Source of the DNA: Nitratireductor mangrovi | GTDB lineage: Bacteria; Pseudomonadota; Alphaproteobacteria; Rhizobiales; Rhizobiaceae | DNA length: 64,000 bases | NCBI RefSeq assembly: GCF_007922615.2 | Contig: NZ_CP042301.2 | Coordinates: 682,001 to 746,000, forward strand | Direction: 5' to 3' | Shown here: piece by piece, positions 18,514-28,050 of the stretch | Layout: each line of letters opens with the position of its first letter | Numbering within the stretch: the stretch's first letter is position 1 | Program-made: the position numbers and the translations under genes | The notes under the pieces: generated by a model | Told to the model about the DNA's origin: nothing | Seen by the model: only the letters and a program-made list of their open reading frames with translations | Databases searched by the model: none

Positions 18514-20387
18514 GACGCCATGCCTTCCTCGTACTCCGCCGAAAGGTTCAGCCACATGTCCTCGTGGCGGGCGAGCTGGTCGGCGAGGTCGGAGCGTTCC
18601 TTGCCGAGACGGGCTGCCCTGGCGGAGTCTTTGTCGTAGAGCTCGGGATTGGCAAGCTCGGTCTCGATCAATTCGATGCGCTTGCGGGTGCGTTCGATCA
18701 GCCCCTCGGTCGCCTTGATCTGCTTGGCCACCGGCTCCATCGCCTTGCGCCGTTCGGCCGCCTCGCGCCGCTTCTCCGCCTTCGAGGCCTTGTCGGCTTC
18801 GCGCCGTTCGCGCCTGTCGCTTGCCCCGCCGGTGACCAGGCCGCGATAGTCGGCGATGTCGCCGTCGAACGGCGCCACCGTGCCGTCGCGCACCAGCCAC
18901 AGACGGTCGGCCGTCGCCTCGATCAGGTGTCGGTCGTGCGAGATGATGATGACGGCGCCCGGATAGTCGTTGAGCGCCTCGATCAGCGATTGCCGCGAAT
19001 CGATGTCGAGATGGTTGGTCGGCTCGTCGAGGATGAAGAGGTTCGGCCCTTCGAGCGCCGAAAGCCCCATCAGAAGCCGCGCCTTCTCGCCGCCGGAAAG
19101 GTCGCGCGCCGGCGTTGTCATCTTTTCGGTGGCAAGGCCCATCTGTGCCACGCGCGAGCGCACCTTGGCCTCGGGCTGGTCTGGCAGCATGCGGCGAACA
19201 TGCTCGATGGCGTTTTCGGCCGGCCGCAGTTCCTCGAGCTGGTGCTGGGCGAACATGGAGACCTGCATCTGCGGCGCCAGCGTCATGCGCCCGGTCTCGA
19301 GCTTCAGCCGCCCCGAGACCAGCTTGGCGAAGGTCGACTTCCCGTTCCCGTTGGCACCCAACAGCGCGATGCGGTCGTCCTCGTCGATGCGCAGCGACAG
19401 GTTCTTCAAGACCGGCTTGCCGGGCGCGTAGCCGACGGCGCCGTTCTCGATCGCCACGATCGGCGAGGCGACCTGCCGCACCGGCGCCGGGAAGGAGAAG
19501 GGGCGCACCGTCTCGTTGACCACTGCGGCGATGGTGCCCATGCGTTCGATCGCCTTGAGGCGCGACTGCGCCTGCCGCGCCTTCGACGCCTTGTAGCGGA
19601 AGCGCTCGACGAAGGCCTCCATGTGCTTGCGTTTGGCTTCGAGCTTGATCCGCGACTTTTCCTGCAGTGCCTGCTTTTCGGCGAACTGCCGCTCGAACTG
19701 GTCGTAGCCGCCGCGCCAGAAGGTGAGTTTCTGCTTGTCGAGATGCACGATCGAGCCGACCGCCCGGTTCAAAAGGTCGCGGTCGTGGCTGATCAAGAGC
19801 ACGGTGTGCGGGTAGCGCGCCAGGTAGCTTTCCAGCCACAGCGTGCCTTCCAGGTCGAGATAGTTGGTCGGCTCGTCGAGAAGCAGCAGGTCGGGCTCGG
19901 CGAACAGCACCGCCGCCAGTGCCACGCGCATCCGCCAGCCGCCCGAGAACGAACGGGCAGGGCGCTTCTGCGCATCCTCGTCGAAGCCGAGGCCTGCAAG
20001 GATGGTCGCCGCGCGCGCCTCGGCGGAATGGGCGTCGATGTCGGCAAGCCTTGTGTGGATCTCGGCGATGCGGTGCGGGTCGCTCGCGGTCTTTTCCTCT
20101 GCCATCAGCGCGGCGCGCTCGGTGTCGGCGGCGAGCACGATTTCGATCAGCGGATCGTCGGTGCCCGGCGCTTCCTGCGCCACCTGGCCGATGCGCATGT
20201 TTTTCGGCAGCGACACCGAGCCGCTTTCTGTCGGAAGTTCGCCCATGATGGCGCGGAACAGCGAGGTCTTGCCGGTGCCATTGCGGCCGACGAGCCCCGC
20301 CTTGACGCCGGCGGGCAGCGCCAGCGAGGCGTGGTCGATCAGAAGGCGCCCGGCGACGCGCAGGGAAAGGTCGTTGATGGTGATCAT
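18510..20387 (-). CDS. ABC-F family ATP-binding protein (Uup/YheS-like)
   Basis: A 625-residue soluble protein with two ABC ATPase domains in one chain and no membrane segments, as in ABC-F factors that act on ribosomes. First domain: Walker A GRNGTGKTS (34-42), signature SFSGGWRMR, Walker B LLLLDEPTN. A basic helical linker follows (about 235-305). Second domain: Walker A GANGNGKST (about 343-351), signature LSGGEKARL, Walker B LFILDEPTN. The C-terminus (about 540-625) is a charged coiled coil rich in K, R and E. Which ABC-F subfamily it belongs to cannot be settled by eye. Confidence 0.93.
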   Translation of the reverse strand: MITINDLSLRVAGRLLIDHASLALPAGVKAGLVGRNGTGKTSLFRAIMGELPTESGSVSLPKNMRIGQVAQEAPGTDDPLIEIVLAADTERAALMAEEKTASDPHRIAEIHTRLADIDAHSAEARAATILAGLGFDEDAQKRPARSFSGGWRMRVALAAVLFAEPDLLLLDEPTNYLDLEGTLWLESYLARYPHTVLLISHDRDLLNRAVGSIVHLDKQKLTFWRGGYDQFERQFAEKQALQEKSRIKLEAKRKHMEAFVERFRYKASKARQAQSRLKAIERMGTIAAVVNETVRPFSFPAPVRQVASPIVAIENGAVGYAPGKPVLKNLSLRIDEDDRIALLGANGNGKSTFAKLVSGRLKLETGRMTLAPQMQVSMFAQHQLEELRPAENAIEHVRRMLPDQPEAKVRSRVAQMGLATEKMTTPARDLSGGEKARLLMGLSALEGPNLFILDEPTNHLDIDSRQSLIEALNDYPGAVIIISHDRHLIEATADRLWLVRDGTVAPFDGDIADYRGLVTGGASDRRERREADKASKAEKRREAAERRKAMEPVAKQIKATEGLIERTRKRIELIETELANPELYDKDSARAARLGKERSDLADQLARHEDMWLNLSAEYEEGMAS

Positions 20388-20493
20388 GGCCGCGGCGTTG
20401 TGGCCGAGAGCCGCCTTTGATGCAAGGGGCGCAGAGTGTTCATTGCTGCCGCAAGCCTGGATGTGGAGACCTCGACGCGATGCGTCGGGACTG

Positions 20494-20764
20494 ATGCTCG
20501 TCGATACATCAATATGGATCGAGGCGTTTGCGGAGCGGGAGACGCCATCGCGACAAGGCTCGATGCCGTCCTGGCTGACCACCAGCCCATCGTCGGAGAC
20601 CTGATCCTGGTCGAGTTGCTTCAGGGCTTGCGCGAAGGACCAAGGTTGCGCCTTGTCGAAGCCGCGTTGGGCTCGCTGCGGGTCGTTACAGGGTGGCGCA
20701 CCTTCACAACGACCGTGATTTCGATACGATCGAGGAACATCTGGGGCTGGTGGTCTGGCGATAG
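20494..20764 (+). pseudogene. Decayed VapC-like PIN-domain toxin gene
   Basis: Three pieces of one PIN-domain ribonuclease sit in three reading frames. The first frame, from ATG 20494, reads MLVDTSIWIEAF, the PIN start with the first catalytic Asp. The second frame (about 20560-20680) reads VGDLILVELLQGLREG, the second strand with its conserved Glu. The third frame, ending at the TAG 20762-20764, reads HNDRDFDTIEEHLGL, the C-terminal acidic motif. The whole is about 270 bases against about 390 for an intact gene, so the middle helices, including the third acidic site, are gone. No intact VapB precedes it. Confidence 0.8.
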
Positions 20765-20838
20765 CCGCCGACGAAGGCACGGCGCCTGAGCGTATCCCGC
20801 CCGACGGTGTCGTGAAGGCGCGTTGACACGGTGACAAT

Positions 20839-21396
20839 TCAGCGCGCGCGCCGGTAATGCATGGCGACCGCGCCGTTGCGGAGCGGCTTCGCCGAGATCA
20901 AATCGAGCCTTCGTGTGCCAGGCAAGCCGCTCCCGTAAAGGGTCGGTCCGTGGCCGGCGATCCTCGGGTGGACAAGGAACTTGTACTCGTCGATCAGGTC
21001 CAGCCGGTCGAGTTCGGTCGCCAGCTTGCCGCTGCCCAGCAGCACGCCATCCGCGGTCGTGTCCTTGAGCCTCTGGACCTCGGTGCGCAGGTCGCCTGCA
21101 ACGTGATGGCTGCCGGTCCATGGGAAGGCCGTTCGCGTCGAGGAAACCACATATTTCGGCTTGGCCTCCAGCTTGACCGCCCATTCGCGTAGCGCCGGCG
21201 GCGCCTCCACGTCGCCGCGGGCGACCGCTGGCCAGTAGCTCTCCATCATCTCATAGGTGACGCGACCCCACAGCATCGCCCCGGCCTCGTCCATGAGGCG
21301 GGTAAAGAAGGCGTGGGTCTCGTCGTCGGCTATGCCCTCCCGGTGGTCGATGCAGCCGTCCAGGGTGACTTTGATGCTGAAGGTCAGTATTCCCAT
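20839..21396 (-). CDS. Dihydrofolate reductase-like (RibD C-terminal) family protein
   Basis: A 185-residue protein of the RibD C-terminal/DHFR-like fold family, typified by small stand-alone reductases of unknown substrate (YyaP/YwjB type). It shows a LDGCIDH start, the GAMLWGRVTYEMMESYW stretch and the late GSGKLATELDRLDLIDEY and VHPRIAGHGPTLY segments usual for these proteins. It need not be a true dihydrofolate reductase. It lies just beyond the decayed toxin gene and 20 bases upstream, in its direction of transcription, of the DinB gene. Confidence 0.85.
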   Translation of the reverse strand: MGILTFSIKVTLDGCIDHREGIADDETHAFFTRLMDEAGAMLWGRVTYEMMESYWPAVARGDVEAPPALREWAVKLEAKPKYVVSSTRTAFPWTGSHHVAGDLRTEVQRLKDTTADGVLLGSGKLATELDRLDLIDEYKFLVHPRIAGHGPTLYGSGLPGTRRLDLISAKPLRNGAVAMHYRRAR

Positions 21397-21416
21397 GCGG
21401 CGAGCCTAAGCCATGC

Positions 21417-21929
21417 CTACGCGTATTCCCGCCCCTCGTCCGTCCTGTGGAAGTAGATCAGGTCGAGCGAGGGCGGCGCATGGCCGAGCAGCGAAAGCAC
21501 CGTGTGCGCCTGGCCGCGGTGATGGGTCTGGTGGTTGAACAGGTGCGACAGGGCCGGCGCCAGCTTCTGGCTCACCGTGCGCATGTCGGTCACGGTGATA
21601 TAGGTGAAGCGGCCGGCAAGTGCCGTCTCGTCGAGTCCGTCGACCCAGTCGACGATGCGCTTGTCCTCGGCCTCGCGCGCCACCCGCAGCGGGGCGAGGT
21701 TGGGGTGGATGATGGCGTCGAGCGTCTTCGGCGCGTCGCCCTCGCCGGTAAAGCGTTTCATCCAGATGCGGTCCGCGACCAGGAGGTGGTTGAGGGTGCC
21801 TTTCATGGAGCCGAAGAAGGCGCCGACGTCGCGCGCGAACTCGGCGTCGGTCAGTTCGCCGGCCGCATCGTAGATCGCGGCATTGGCCCAGCGGTTATAG
21901 GCCGCCATCATGCGGAAATGGTGCTTCAT
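21417..21929 (-). CDS. DinB-family putative metal-dependent protein
   Basis: A 170-residue four-helix-bundle protein of the DinB/YfiT superfamily. The three-histidine metal site typical of the family is suggested by the TLNHLLVADRIWMKR helix and by FNHQTHHRGQAHTVLSLLG in the C-terminal half. Some family members are thiol transferases, but most have no known substrate, so no reaction is assigned. The ATG at 21929 opens directly with the first helix (HHFRMMAAYNRWAN). It is divergent from the GST gene. Confidence 0.88.
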   Translation of the reverse strand: MKHHFRMMAAYNRWANAAIYDAAGELTDAEFARDVGAFFGSMKGTLNHLLVADRIWMKRFTGEGDAPKTLDAIIHPNLAPLRVAREAEDKRIVDWVDGLDETALAGRFTYITVTDMRTVSQKLAPALSHLFNHQTHHRGQAHTVLSLLGHAPPSLDLIYFHRTDEGREYA

Positions 21930-21995
21930 GCCCTTTTCTTTTGGCCCCGAACGCGCTGAATTGCGCCTCCCTACCATCCCAGCCGGAGCCGATCC

Positions 21996-22688
21996 ATGAC
22001 AATCCTTCTTTATGACCTCGTCGGTGCCGACGCGGCGCGCCCGTTCAGCCCGCATTGCTGGAAGGCGGCGATGGCGCTCGCCCACAAGGGACTGGCGTTC
22101 GAGCGCGTGGCGACGCCTTTCACCGAGGTGCCGAAGATCGAGGACGGCGCCACCAAAATCGTGCCGCTGATCCGCGACGGCGAGCGCCTGGTCGCCGATT
22201 CCTTCGAGATCGCGCTCTATCTGGACGAAGCCTATCCCGACCGGCCGACGCTTTTCGGCGGCGATGGCGGCAAGGCGATGGCGCGCTTTGTCGAGCGCTG
22301 GAGCCAGGTGACTTTGCACGGCTATATCGGCGGCGCGCTGCTGATGGACATCCATGACCGTCTCGGCGAGGCCGACCAGGCCTATTTCCGCCAGTCGCGC
22401 GAGGGCCGTTTCGGCAAGCCGCTGGAGGAGATGCCCGAAGGCCGCGAGGAAAAGCTCGCCGGCTTCCACGCGCGGCTCGAACCGCTGCGCAACATGCTCT
22501 CCGTCCAGCCCTTCATCGGCGGCGAGCGCCCGCTCTTTTGCGACTACATCGTCTTCGGCGCGTTCCAGTGGGCGCGTGTGATCTCGCCTTTCAGGATACT
22601 CGCCGACGGCGATCCCGTGACCGACTGGTTCGAGCGTTGCCTTTCCCTGCACGAAGGCATGGCGCGGCAGGTGCCGGCGGCGGCCTGA
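21996..22688 (+). CDS. Glutathione S-transferase family protein
   Basis: A 230-residue cytoplasmic protein with an N-terminal thioredoxin-like domain (about 1-80) and a helical C-terminal domain. The N-terminal part has [15 protein letters not shown], a KIVPLI turn in the place of the usual cis-proline loop, and [14 protein letters not shown], the glutathione-contact segment. The CW in place of a Ser/Tyr catalytic residue resembles beta-etherase or maleylacetoacetate isomerase-like relatives, but the substrate is not inferable. Confidence 0.88.
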   Translation: MTILLYDLVGADAARPFSPHCWKAAMALAHKGLAFERVATPFTEVPKIEDGATKIVPLIRDGERLVADSFEIALYLDEAYPDRPTLFGGDGGKAMARFVERWSQVTLHGYIGGALLMDIHDRLGEADQAYFRQSREGRFGKPLEEMPEGREEKLAGFHARLEPLRNMLSVQPFIGGERPLFCDYIVFGAFQWARVISPFRILADGDPVTDWFERCLSLHEGMARQVPAAA

Positions 22689-22758
22689 AACCCTTGGCAA
22701 GGCGGGGGGCGGCCTGTATAGAGCCGCCACTTTCCCCGCACGAACAAAGGATTTCTCG

Positions 22759-23181
22759 ATGGCGATCGAACGCACCTTCTCGATGATCAAGCCGGACGCG
22801 ACCCGGCGCAACCTGACCGGCGCCATCACCGCCAAGCTGGAAGAGGCGGGCCTGCGTGTCGTCGCCTCCAAGCGCGTGTGGATGAGCCGGCGCGAGGCCG
22901 AGGGTTTTTACGCCGTGCACAAGGAGCGCCCGTTCTTCGGCGAACTGTGCGAGTTCATGTCGTCGGGCCCGACCATCGTGCAGGTGCTGGAAGGCGAGAA
23001 CGCCATCGCCAGGAACCGCGAAGTCATGGGCGCCACCAACCCGGCCGACGCCGCCGAGGGCACGATCCGCAAGGCCTTCGCCCAGTCGATCGGCGAAAAC
23101 TCCGTCCACGGTTCCGACGCCCCGGAAACCGCGGCGCAGGAAATCAAGTACTGGTTTTCCGATATCGAGATCGTCGGCTGA
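22759..23181 (+). CDS. ndk: Nucleoside diphosphate kinase
   Basis: A 140-residue kinase that transfers the terminal phosphate of ATP to other nucleoside diphosphates through a phosphohistidine. The active-site segment NSVHGSD places the catalytic histidine at 117, and the start [10 protein letters not shown] and the [14 protein letters not shown] stretch are typical. It has its own short upstream region (70 bases after the GST gene) with AACAAAGG before the ATG. A strong terminator follows 21 bases downstream. Confidence 0.97.
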   Translation: MAIERTFSMIKPDATRRNLTGAITAKLEEAGLRVVASKRVWMSRREAEGFYAVHKERPFFGELCEFMSSGPTIVQVLEGENAIARNREVMGATNPADAAEGTIRKAFAQSIGENSVHGSDAPETAAQEIKYWFSDIEIVG

Positions 23182-23202
23182 TCCAGCCGCACTGACGGCA
23201 AC

Positions 23203-23238
23203 AAAAAAAGCCCCGGTCGTTCGCGACCGGGGCTTTTT
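23203..23238. terminator. Bidirectional intrinsic terminator between ndk and the porin-like gene
   Basis: An 11-base perfect stem (AGCCCCGGTCG/CGACCGGGGCT) closes a TTCG loop and is flanked by AAAAAAA on the left and TTTTT on the right. Read in either direction it gives a GC-rich hairpin with a following U-tract, so it can end both ndk (plus) and the outer-membrane protein gene (minus), whose stop lies 22 bases beyond it. Confidence 0.9.
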
Positions 23239-23259
23239 CGTTCGGCTCGGCTATGCCAC

Positions 23260-23919
23260 TCAGAACTTCATGCCGAGACCGAACAGCACCTTGTTCTCGC
23301 GCACGTCGACCGGGGTCGCGCCGCCCGAAAGGGCGAAGTTTTCCGAGCCGTAGTCGACATAGCGGTATTCGCCGCGCGCGAAGACGCGTTCGGTCAGCTT
23401 GACGTCGGTGCCGATGCCGGCCGTCCAGCCAAGCATCGTGTTGGTGTCGGCAGTGGCCGCATCCGACATTTCCAGCCGGCTGGCCGCGCCGCCGGCCGTG
23501 CCGTAGACCAGCACGCTGTCGTTGACGGCAACGCCGACGCGGGCGCGCAGCGTGCCGTCGATGCCCGACTGCGAGGCCTGGCCGGCATTGACGCCTTCAT
23601 TGCCGTTGTAGCCGATATCGGCTTCGAGGCCGTAGACCAGCATGCCGTCCTGGCCGTTCCAGCCGCCGAAGGCGCCGCCCTGGAAGCCGTCCGTGTTGAT
23701 CGTGTTGCCCGGCGTCTCGGTACGGCCGCTGAAGCCGTAGCCGGCATAGACGCCGACATAACCGCCGGACCAGGTGTAGACCGGCACTTCCTCGATGGGC
23801 AGCGGCTCGGCCGGAATCGGCTCGACGACATCGGCCGCGAAAGCGGGCGCGATTCCCATGAAGGCTGTCAGGCCGACCGCGGCGAGCCCCGAGCGTGCGA
23901 AAGTGGATTTGGCTGTCAT
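23260..23919 (-). CDS. Outer-membrane beta-barrel protein (Omp25/opacity-type)
   Basis: A 219-residue exported protein with a signal peptide (about 1-29, cut after AFA) and an eight-strand OmpA-like barrel of the Hyphomicrobiales outer-membrane protein family: VYTWSGGYVGVYAGYGF, GGWNGQDGMLVYGLEADIGY, LRARVGVAVNDSVLVYGTAG, FARGEYRYVDYG and a C-terminal Phe (GLGMKF). The acidic proline-rich segment after the signal (EPIPAEPLPIEEVP) is usual for this group. It converges on ndk and has a long upstream region with several palindromes. Confidence 0.9.
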   Translation of the reverse strand: MTAKSTFARSGLAAVGLTAFMGIAPAFAADVVEPIPAEPLPIEEVPVYTWSGGYVGVYAGYGFSGRTETPGNTINTDGFQGGAFGGWNGQDGMLVYGLEADIGYNGNEGVNAGQASQSGIDGTLRARVGVAVNDSVLVYGTAGGAASRLEMSDAATADTNTMLGWTAGIGTDVKLTERVFARGEYRYVDYGSENFALSGGATPVDVRENKVLFGLGMKF

Positions 23920-24314
23920 TGTTGTTAGCTCCTTAGCCAGAGGATGAAGGCCGAAACCTTCAACGCGTGAACTTGACCGGACCCGCCTTGGGAGGGTGAG
24001 GGGTGAAACGAGCCCGACAGGCCGGAATGTCGGTTTCGAATGCGGCTGAATCGCACCGGAAATCTGATCTTTGGCTGGCGGCGATGCGGCGGAAAGATGA
24101 CGTGACGTTTGCGCAACAGGGCTGCGTCGGTTGCAGCCCGCGTCGCACCGTGCTGTCACCCTAACTATCTGAATCAAAAAAGCTTTTGGTTGCGCGCAAC
24201 GGCAAGTTCCGGGCCCTGCATCCACAGCCGTTTCGGCAGGACGCGGACGCACCCGCTTCTTCCCATCGTCATTTTGCCGCATATATGTCTGCCATGTTAA
24301 CGAGCGAGGATTCC
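23920..24314. promoter_or_regulatory. 395-base divergent intergenic region with three palindromes
   Basis: No gene is seen here. It must hold the promoter of the outer-membrane protein gene (minus) and that of the SDR gene (plus). Notable are TTGCGCAA (24109-24116), a GGGCTGC/GCAGCCC hairpin (24119-24139), AAAAGCTTTT (24178-24187) and the perfect 12-base palindrome GTTGCGCGCAAC (24189-24200). The two TTGCGC-type palindromes resemble each other and could be binding sites for one regulator. A second-choice ATG for the SDR lies at 24285. Confidence 0.4.
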
Positions 24315-25079
24315 ATGACCGCGGCAGGCCCCGTCGCACTGGTGACCGGAGGCGGAAAAAGGCTCGGCGCGGCCATCGCCCGCGACCTGGCCGCGCACGG
24401 CTTCGCCGTCGCGATCCATTGCAATCGCTCGCGACGTGCTGCCGACGACCTTGCCCAGACCATCGCCGTTGAAGGCGGCCGCGCGGCCGTCTTTGCCGCC
24501 GACCTGTCCGACATGGCCGGGACGGCCGCACTCGCCGACGTCGTCGCTGGCGAGCTGGGCCCGGTGCGGCTCCTCGTCAACAATGCTTCCGCCTTCGAGG
24601 ACGACAGCGCCGCCACACCCGACTGGGAAAAATGGGAGCGCCACTTCGCCCTGCATCTGAAGGCGCCGGTGGCGCTCGCCTCGCGCATGGCGGCCGGGCT
24701 TCCCGCCGGGGAGACCGGCCTTGTCGTCAACATGATCGACCAGCGCGTCTGGAAACTGACGCCACAGTTCTTTTCCTACACGCTGTCGAAATCGGCCTTG
24801 TGGACGGCGACCCGCACCATGGCCCAGGCACTGGCCCCGCATATCAGGGTCAACGCCATCGGCCCCGGCCCGACCCTGAAGAACGAACGCCAGAACGACG
24901 CCGACTTCGCCGCCCAGGCCGCTGCGCTGCCGCTCGGACAGGGGCCTCTCCTGACGGAATTCGGCGCCACCATCCGTTATCTGTGGCAAACGCCGTCGAT
25001 CACCGGCCAGATGATCGCCCTCGACGGCGGCCAGCACCTTGCCTGGCAGACCGCCGATGTGACAGGCATGCGCGAATGA
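24315..25079 (+). CDS. SDR-family oxidoreductase
   Basis: A 254-residue short-chain dehydrogenase/reductase. The cofactor motif [12 protein letters not shown], with Arg after Lys, suggests NADP preference. NNAS replaces the usual NNAG, and the active site reads as a Tyr-x3-Lys pair in YTLSKSALW, with MIDQRVW in the place where the catalytic Ser is usually found, so the Ser position is uncertain. The C-terminal [12 protein letters not shown] is typical. Pteridine reductase-like SDRs share TGGGKRLG and the Asp-Gln before the Tyr, so a pteridine-type substrate is possible. The ATG at 24315 has GAGGA five bases upstream. Its stop overlaps the uvrC start. Confidence 0.87.
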   Translation: MTAAGPVALVTGGGKRLGAAIARDLAAHGFAVAIHCNRSRRAADDLAQTIAVEGGRAAVFAADLSDMAGTAALADVVAGELGPVRLLVNNASAFEDDSAATPDWEKWERHFALHLKAPVALASRMAAGLPAGETGLVVNMIDQRVWKLTPQFFSYTLSKSALWTATRTMAQALAPHIRVNAIGPGPTLKNERQNDADFAAQAAALPLGQGPLLTEFGATIRYLWQTPSITGQMIALDGGQHLAWQTADVTGMRE

Positions 25080-27100
25080 TGAACGCCAGGCACGGGAACG
25101 AACAGGAGGGCCAGGTCCTGACGGACGGCGTCGATGCCCCGGCAGCGGACATCGGTGCGCCCGCCGCCCCGCCCGATGCCGGCATCGAATGGGATTCCGG
25201 TCCCACCGGTCTCGACGGCAAGAGCGGCGCCGAGGTGATCGCCGCCTTCGTCAAGCGTCTGCCCAATGCGCCCGGCGTCTACCGCATGATGAACGCGGCC
25301 GGCGACGTGCTTTATGTCGGCAAGGCCCGCAGCCTCAGGAAGCGTGTCACCAACTATGCCCAGGGGCGCGGCCACACCAACCGCATCGGGCGCATGGTGC
25401 GCGAGACCGCGGCGATGGAATTCGTCGTGACCCGCACCGAGGTCGAGGCGCTGCTGCTCGAAGCCAACCTGATCAAGCGCCTGAGGCCGCGCTTCAACGT
25501 GCTTTTGCGCGACGACAAGTCGTTTCCCTACATCCTGGTCACCGGCGACCACCGCGCGCCAGGCATTTTCAAGCATCGCGGCGCGCGCTCGCGCAAGGGC
25601 GACTATTTCGGCCCGTTCGCCTCCGCCGGCGCCGTCGGGCGCACCATCAACGCGCTGGAGCGCGCCTTCCTGCTGCGCTCATGCACGGATTCGGTGTTCG
25701 AAAGCCGCACCCGGCCCTGCCTGCTTTACCAGATCAAGCGCTGCTCGGGTCCCTGCACCCGCGAGATCAGCGACGAGGCCTATGGCGAACTGGTCGCCGA
25801 GGCGAAGGAGTTCCTCTCCGGCCGCAGCCAGAAGGTGAAGGCGGAGATTTCCGGGGCCATGCAGGAGGCGTCGGAGAAGCTCGATTTCGAGCGCGCCGCC
25901 GTCCTGCGCGACAGGCTCGCCGCCTTGAGCCATGTCCAGAGCCACCAGGGCATCAACCCGCAATCGGTCGAGGAGGCCGACGTCTTCGCCATCCACCAGG
26001 AGGGCGGTCAGAACTGCATCGAGGTCTTCTTCTTCCGCACCGGCCAGAACTGGGGCAACCGCGCCTATTTCCCGAAGGCCGACGGCTCGCTGGAGGCCAC
26101 GGAGGTGCTTGGGGCCTTCCTGACCCAGTTCTACGACGACAAACCCTGTCCGCGCACGATCCTGCTTTCGCATCAGGTCGAGGAGCAGGAACTGCTCGGC
26201 GAGGCGCTTTCGACCAAGGCCGGCCGCCGCGTCGCGATCTCGGTGCCGCGGCGCGGCGAAAAGAAGGACCTGGTCGACCATGCGCTGCACAACGCACGCG
26301 AGGCGCTGGGCCGGCGGCTGGCCGAGACCTCGTCGCAGGCGCGCCTGCTTGCCGGGCTCGCCGACACGTTCGGCCTTGAGGCGCCGCCGCGCCGCATCGA
26401 GGTCTACGACAACTCGCACATCATGGGCACCAACGCGGTCGGCGGCATGATCGTCGCCGGCCCGGAGGGCTTCGCCAAGGCGCATTACCGCAAGTTCAAC
26501 ATCCGCTCGACCGACATCACCCCGGGCGACGATTTCGGCATGATGCGCGAGGTGATCGAGCGCCGCTTCGCGCGGCTGTTGAAGGAAGAGACCGCGGAAG
26601 CGGGCAGCGCCGCCGAAGAGGACGACGATACCGGCGCGATGCCGGCCTGGCCCGACCTGATCCTGATCGACGGCGGCCAGGGCCAGATGTCGGCCGTGGG
26701 CTCGGTGCTCGACGATCTCGGCATCGCCGACCGGGTCACCGCGATCGGTGTTGCCAAGGGTGTCGACCGCGACGCCGGCCGCGAGCGCTTTTTCGTCGCC
26801 GGCCGCGAACCCTTCATGCTGCCGCCGCGGGACCCTGTGCTCTATTTCGTCCAGCGGCTGCGCGACGAGGCGCACCGCTTCGCCATCGGGTCGCACCGGG
26901 CGCGCCGCAAGAAGGAGATGGTGAGGAACCCTCTCGACGAGATCGAGGGCATCGGACCGGCGCGCAAGCGCGCGCTGTTGCACCATTTCGGCACCGCAAA
27001 GGCGGTCAGCCGCGCCGGTGTCGAGGATTTGCTCGGCGTCGATGGCATCTCGGAGGCGATGGCGAAGCAGATTTATGCCCATTTCCACGAAAACGGTTGA
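25076..27100 (+). CDS. uvrC: Excinuclease ABC subunit UvrC
   Basis: A 674-residue nuclease of nucleotide excision repair that makes both incisions around a UvrB-marked lesion. Domains in order: a non-conserved N-terminal extension of about 60 residues, the GIY-YIG endonuclease ([19 protein letters not shown], about 64-84), a Cys-rich segment ([13 protein letters not shown]), the UVR motif ([15 protein letters not shown]), the RNase H-like 5' nuclease domain ([21 protein letters not shown]) and a C-terminal helix-hairpin-helix pair ([26 protein letters not shown]). The start ATG overlaps the SDR stop (GAATGATG). pgsA follows at about 100 bases. Confidence 0.96.
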   Translation: MMNARHGNEQEGQVLTDGVDAPAADIGAPAAPPDAGIEWDSGPTGLDGKSGAEVIAAFVKRLPNAPGVYRMMNAAGDVLYVGKARSLRKRVTNYAQGRGHTNRIGRMVRETAAMEFVVTRTEVEALLLEANLIKRLRPRFNVLLRDDKSFPYILVTGDHRAPGIFKHRGARSRKGDYFGPFASAGAVGRTINALERAFLLRSCTDSVFESRTRPCLLYQIKRCSGPCTREISDEAYGELVAEAKEFLSGRSQKVKAEISGAMQEASEKLDFERAAVLRDRLAALSHVQSHQGINPQSVEEADVFAIHQEGGQNCIEVFFFRTGQNWGNRAYFPKADGSLEATEVLGAFLTQFYDDKPCPRTILLSHQVEEQELLGEALSTKAGRRVAISVPRRGEKKDLVDHALHNAREALGRRLAETSSQARLLAGLADTFGLEAPPRRIEVYDNSHIMGTNAVGGMIVAGPEGFAKAHYRKFNIRSTDITPGDDFGMMREVIERRFARLLKEETAEAGSAAEEDDDTGAMPAWPDLILIDGGQGQMSAVGSVLDDLGIADRVTAIGVAKGVDRDAGRERFFVAGREPFMLPPRDPVLYFVQRLRDEAHRFAIGSHRARRKKEMVRNPLDEIEGIGPARKRALLHHFGTAKAVSRAGVEDLLGVDGISEAMAKQIYAHFHENG

Positions 27101-27197
27101 GACCGACGCCGGTTTGCCGGCAAAGACGCCTTCGATGTTGACCCGTGGCAGGGCCTTCTGGTTTGAGTAGCCGTCCCGAACCGGTGTTCCGACCTTC

Positions 27198-27779
27198 ATG
27201 TCCAAGCGCGCATTCAATCTTCCCAATATCCTGACCTACGGGCGGATATTGGCCGTGCCGCTGATCCTTATCTGCTTCTACCTCGAGGGGCGGACCCGCC
27301 CGACCGATTTCTGGCGATGGTCGGCGCTTGCCATCTTTGTGTTGGCCAGCATCACCGATTATCTGGATGGCTACATCGCCCGCGTCTGGGAACAGACGTC
27401 AAACATCGGCAAGATGCTCGATCCGATTGCCGACAAGCTGCTTGTCTCGGCGGCGCTCTTGCTGCTGGCCTACGACCGCACCATCGACAAGTGGTCGTTA
27501 TGGGCGGCGATCATCATCCTGTGCCGCGAGATCCTCGTGTCGGGCCTGCGCGAATATCTCGCCGAACTGAAGGTCAGCGTGCCGGTCACCCGGCTTGCGA
27601 AATGGAAGACGACCATCCAGTTGATAGCGATAGGCTTCTTGCTCGCCGGTCCGGCCGGCGACAAGATATTGCCCTATACCACGGAGGCTGGCTTGACGCT
27701 GTTATGGGTATCGGCGCTGGTGACCCTTTATACCGGCTACGATTATTTCCGCGCCGGGCTGAAGCACATCATCGACTGA
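27198..27779 (+). CDS. pgsA: CDP-diacylglycerol-glycerol-3-phosphate 3-phosphatidyltransferase PgsA
   Basis: A 193-residue inner-membrane enzyme that makes phosphatidylglycerol phosphate, the committed step of acidic phospholipid synthesis. It has the CDP-alcohol phosphotransferase signature D-G-x2-A-R-x8-G-x3-D-x3-D in DYLDGYIAR and IGKMLDPIADK (about 54-80), the N-terminal NLPNILTYGRI typical of PgsA, and several membrane segments. It sits between uvrC and moaD, as in many rhizobia. A second enzyme of the same superfamily is at 38751-39308. Confidence 0.94.
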   Translation: MSKRAFNLPNILTYGRILAVPLILICFYLEGRTRPTDFWRWSALAIFVLASITDYLDGYIARVWEQTSNIGKMLDPIADKLLVSAALLLLAYDRTIDKWSLWAAIIILCREILVSGLREYLAELKVSVPVTRLAKWKTTIQLIAIGFLLAGPAGDKILPYTTEAGLTLLWVSALVTLYTGYDYFRAGLKHIID

Positions 27780-27789
27780 CGGATTTGCC

Positions 27790-28041
27790 ATGAAGCTCAT
27801 CTATTTCGCCTGGGTCCGCGAGCGCATCGGTCACGCCGAGGAGGAGGTCGAACTCCCCGACGGCATCGAAACGGTCCGCGACCTGCTGGCCTGGCTGAAG
27901 GGGCGGGGCGAGGGCTATGAGGCCGCGCTCCAGCATGCCTCGGCGATCCGGGTCGCCATCAATCACGAGCATGTCGGCCATTCCGAAAAGATTGCGGGCG
28001 CGCGCGAGATCGCGCTGTTTCCGCCCATGACCGGCGGGTAG
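27790..28041 (+). CDS. moaD: Molybdopterin synthase small subunit MoaD
   Basis: An 83-residue ubiquitin-fold sulfur carrier that donates sulfur to precursor Z in molybdenum cofactor synthesis. It ends in the required Gly-Gly (PPMTGG), which becomes the thiocarboxylate, and starts with the family-like MKLIYFAWVRERIG. It lies 10 bases after pgsA and nine bases before moaE, so the three genes are probably one transcript. A molybdopterin enzyme in this window (33483-35588) could be one user of the cofactor. Confidence 0.94.
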   Translation: MKLIYFAWVRERIGHAEEEVELPDGIETVRDLLAWLKGRGEGYEAALQHASAIRVAINHEHVGHSEKIAGAREIALFPPMTGG

Positions 28042-28050
28042 GCTCTGCCG

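Noticed and set aside
18564..20420. 618-codon open frame on the plus strand opposite the ABC-F gene
   Set aside because: The minus-strand ABC-F protein has all ATPase motifs; the plus-strand frame is only a shadow.
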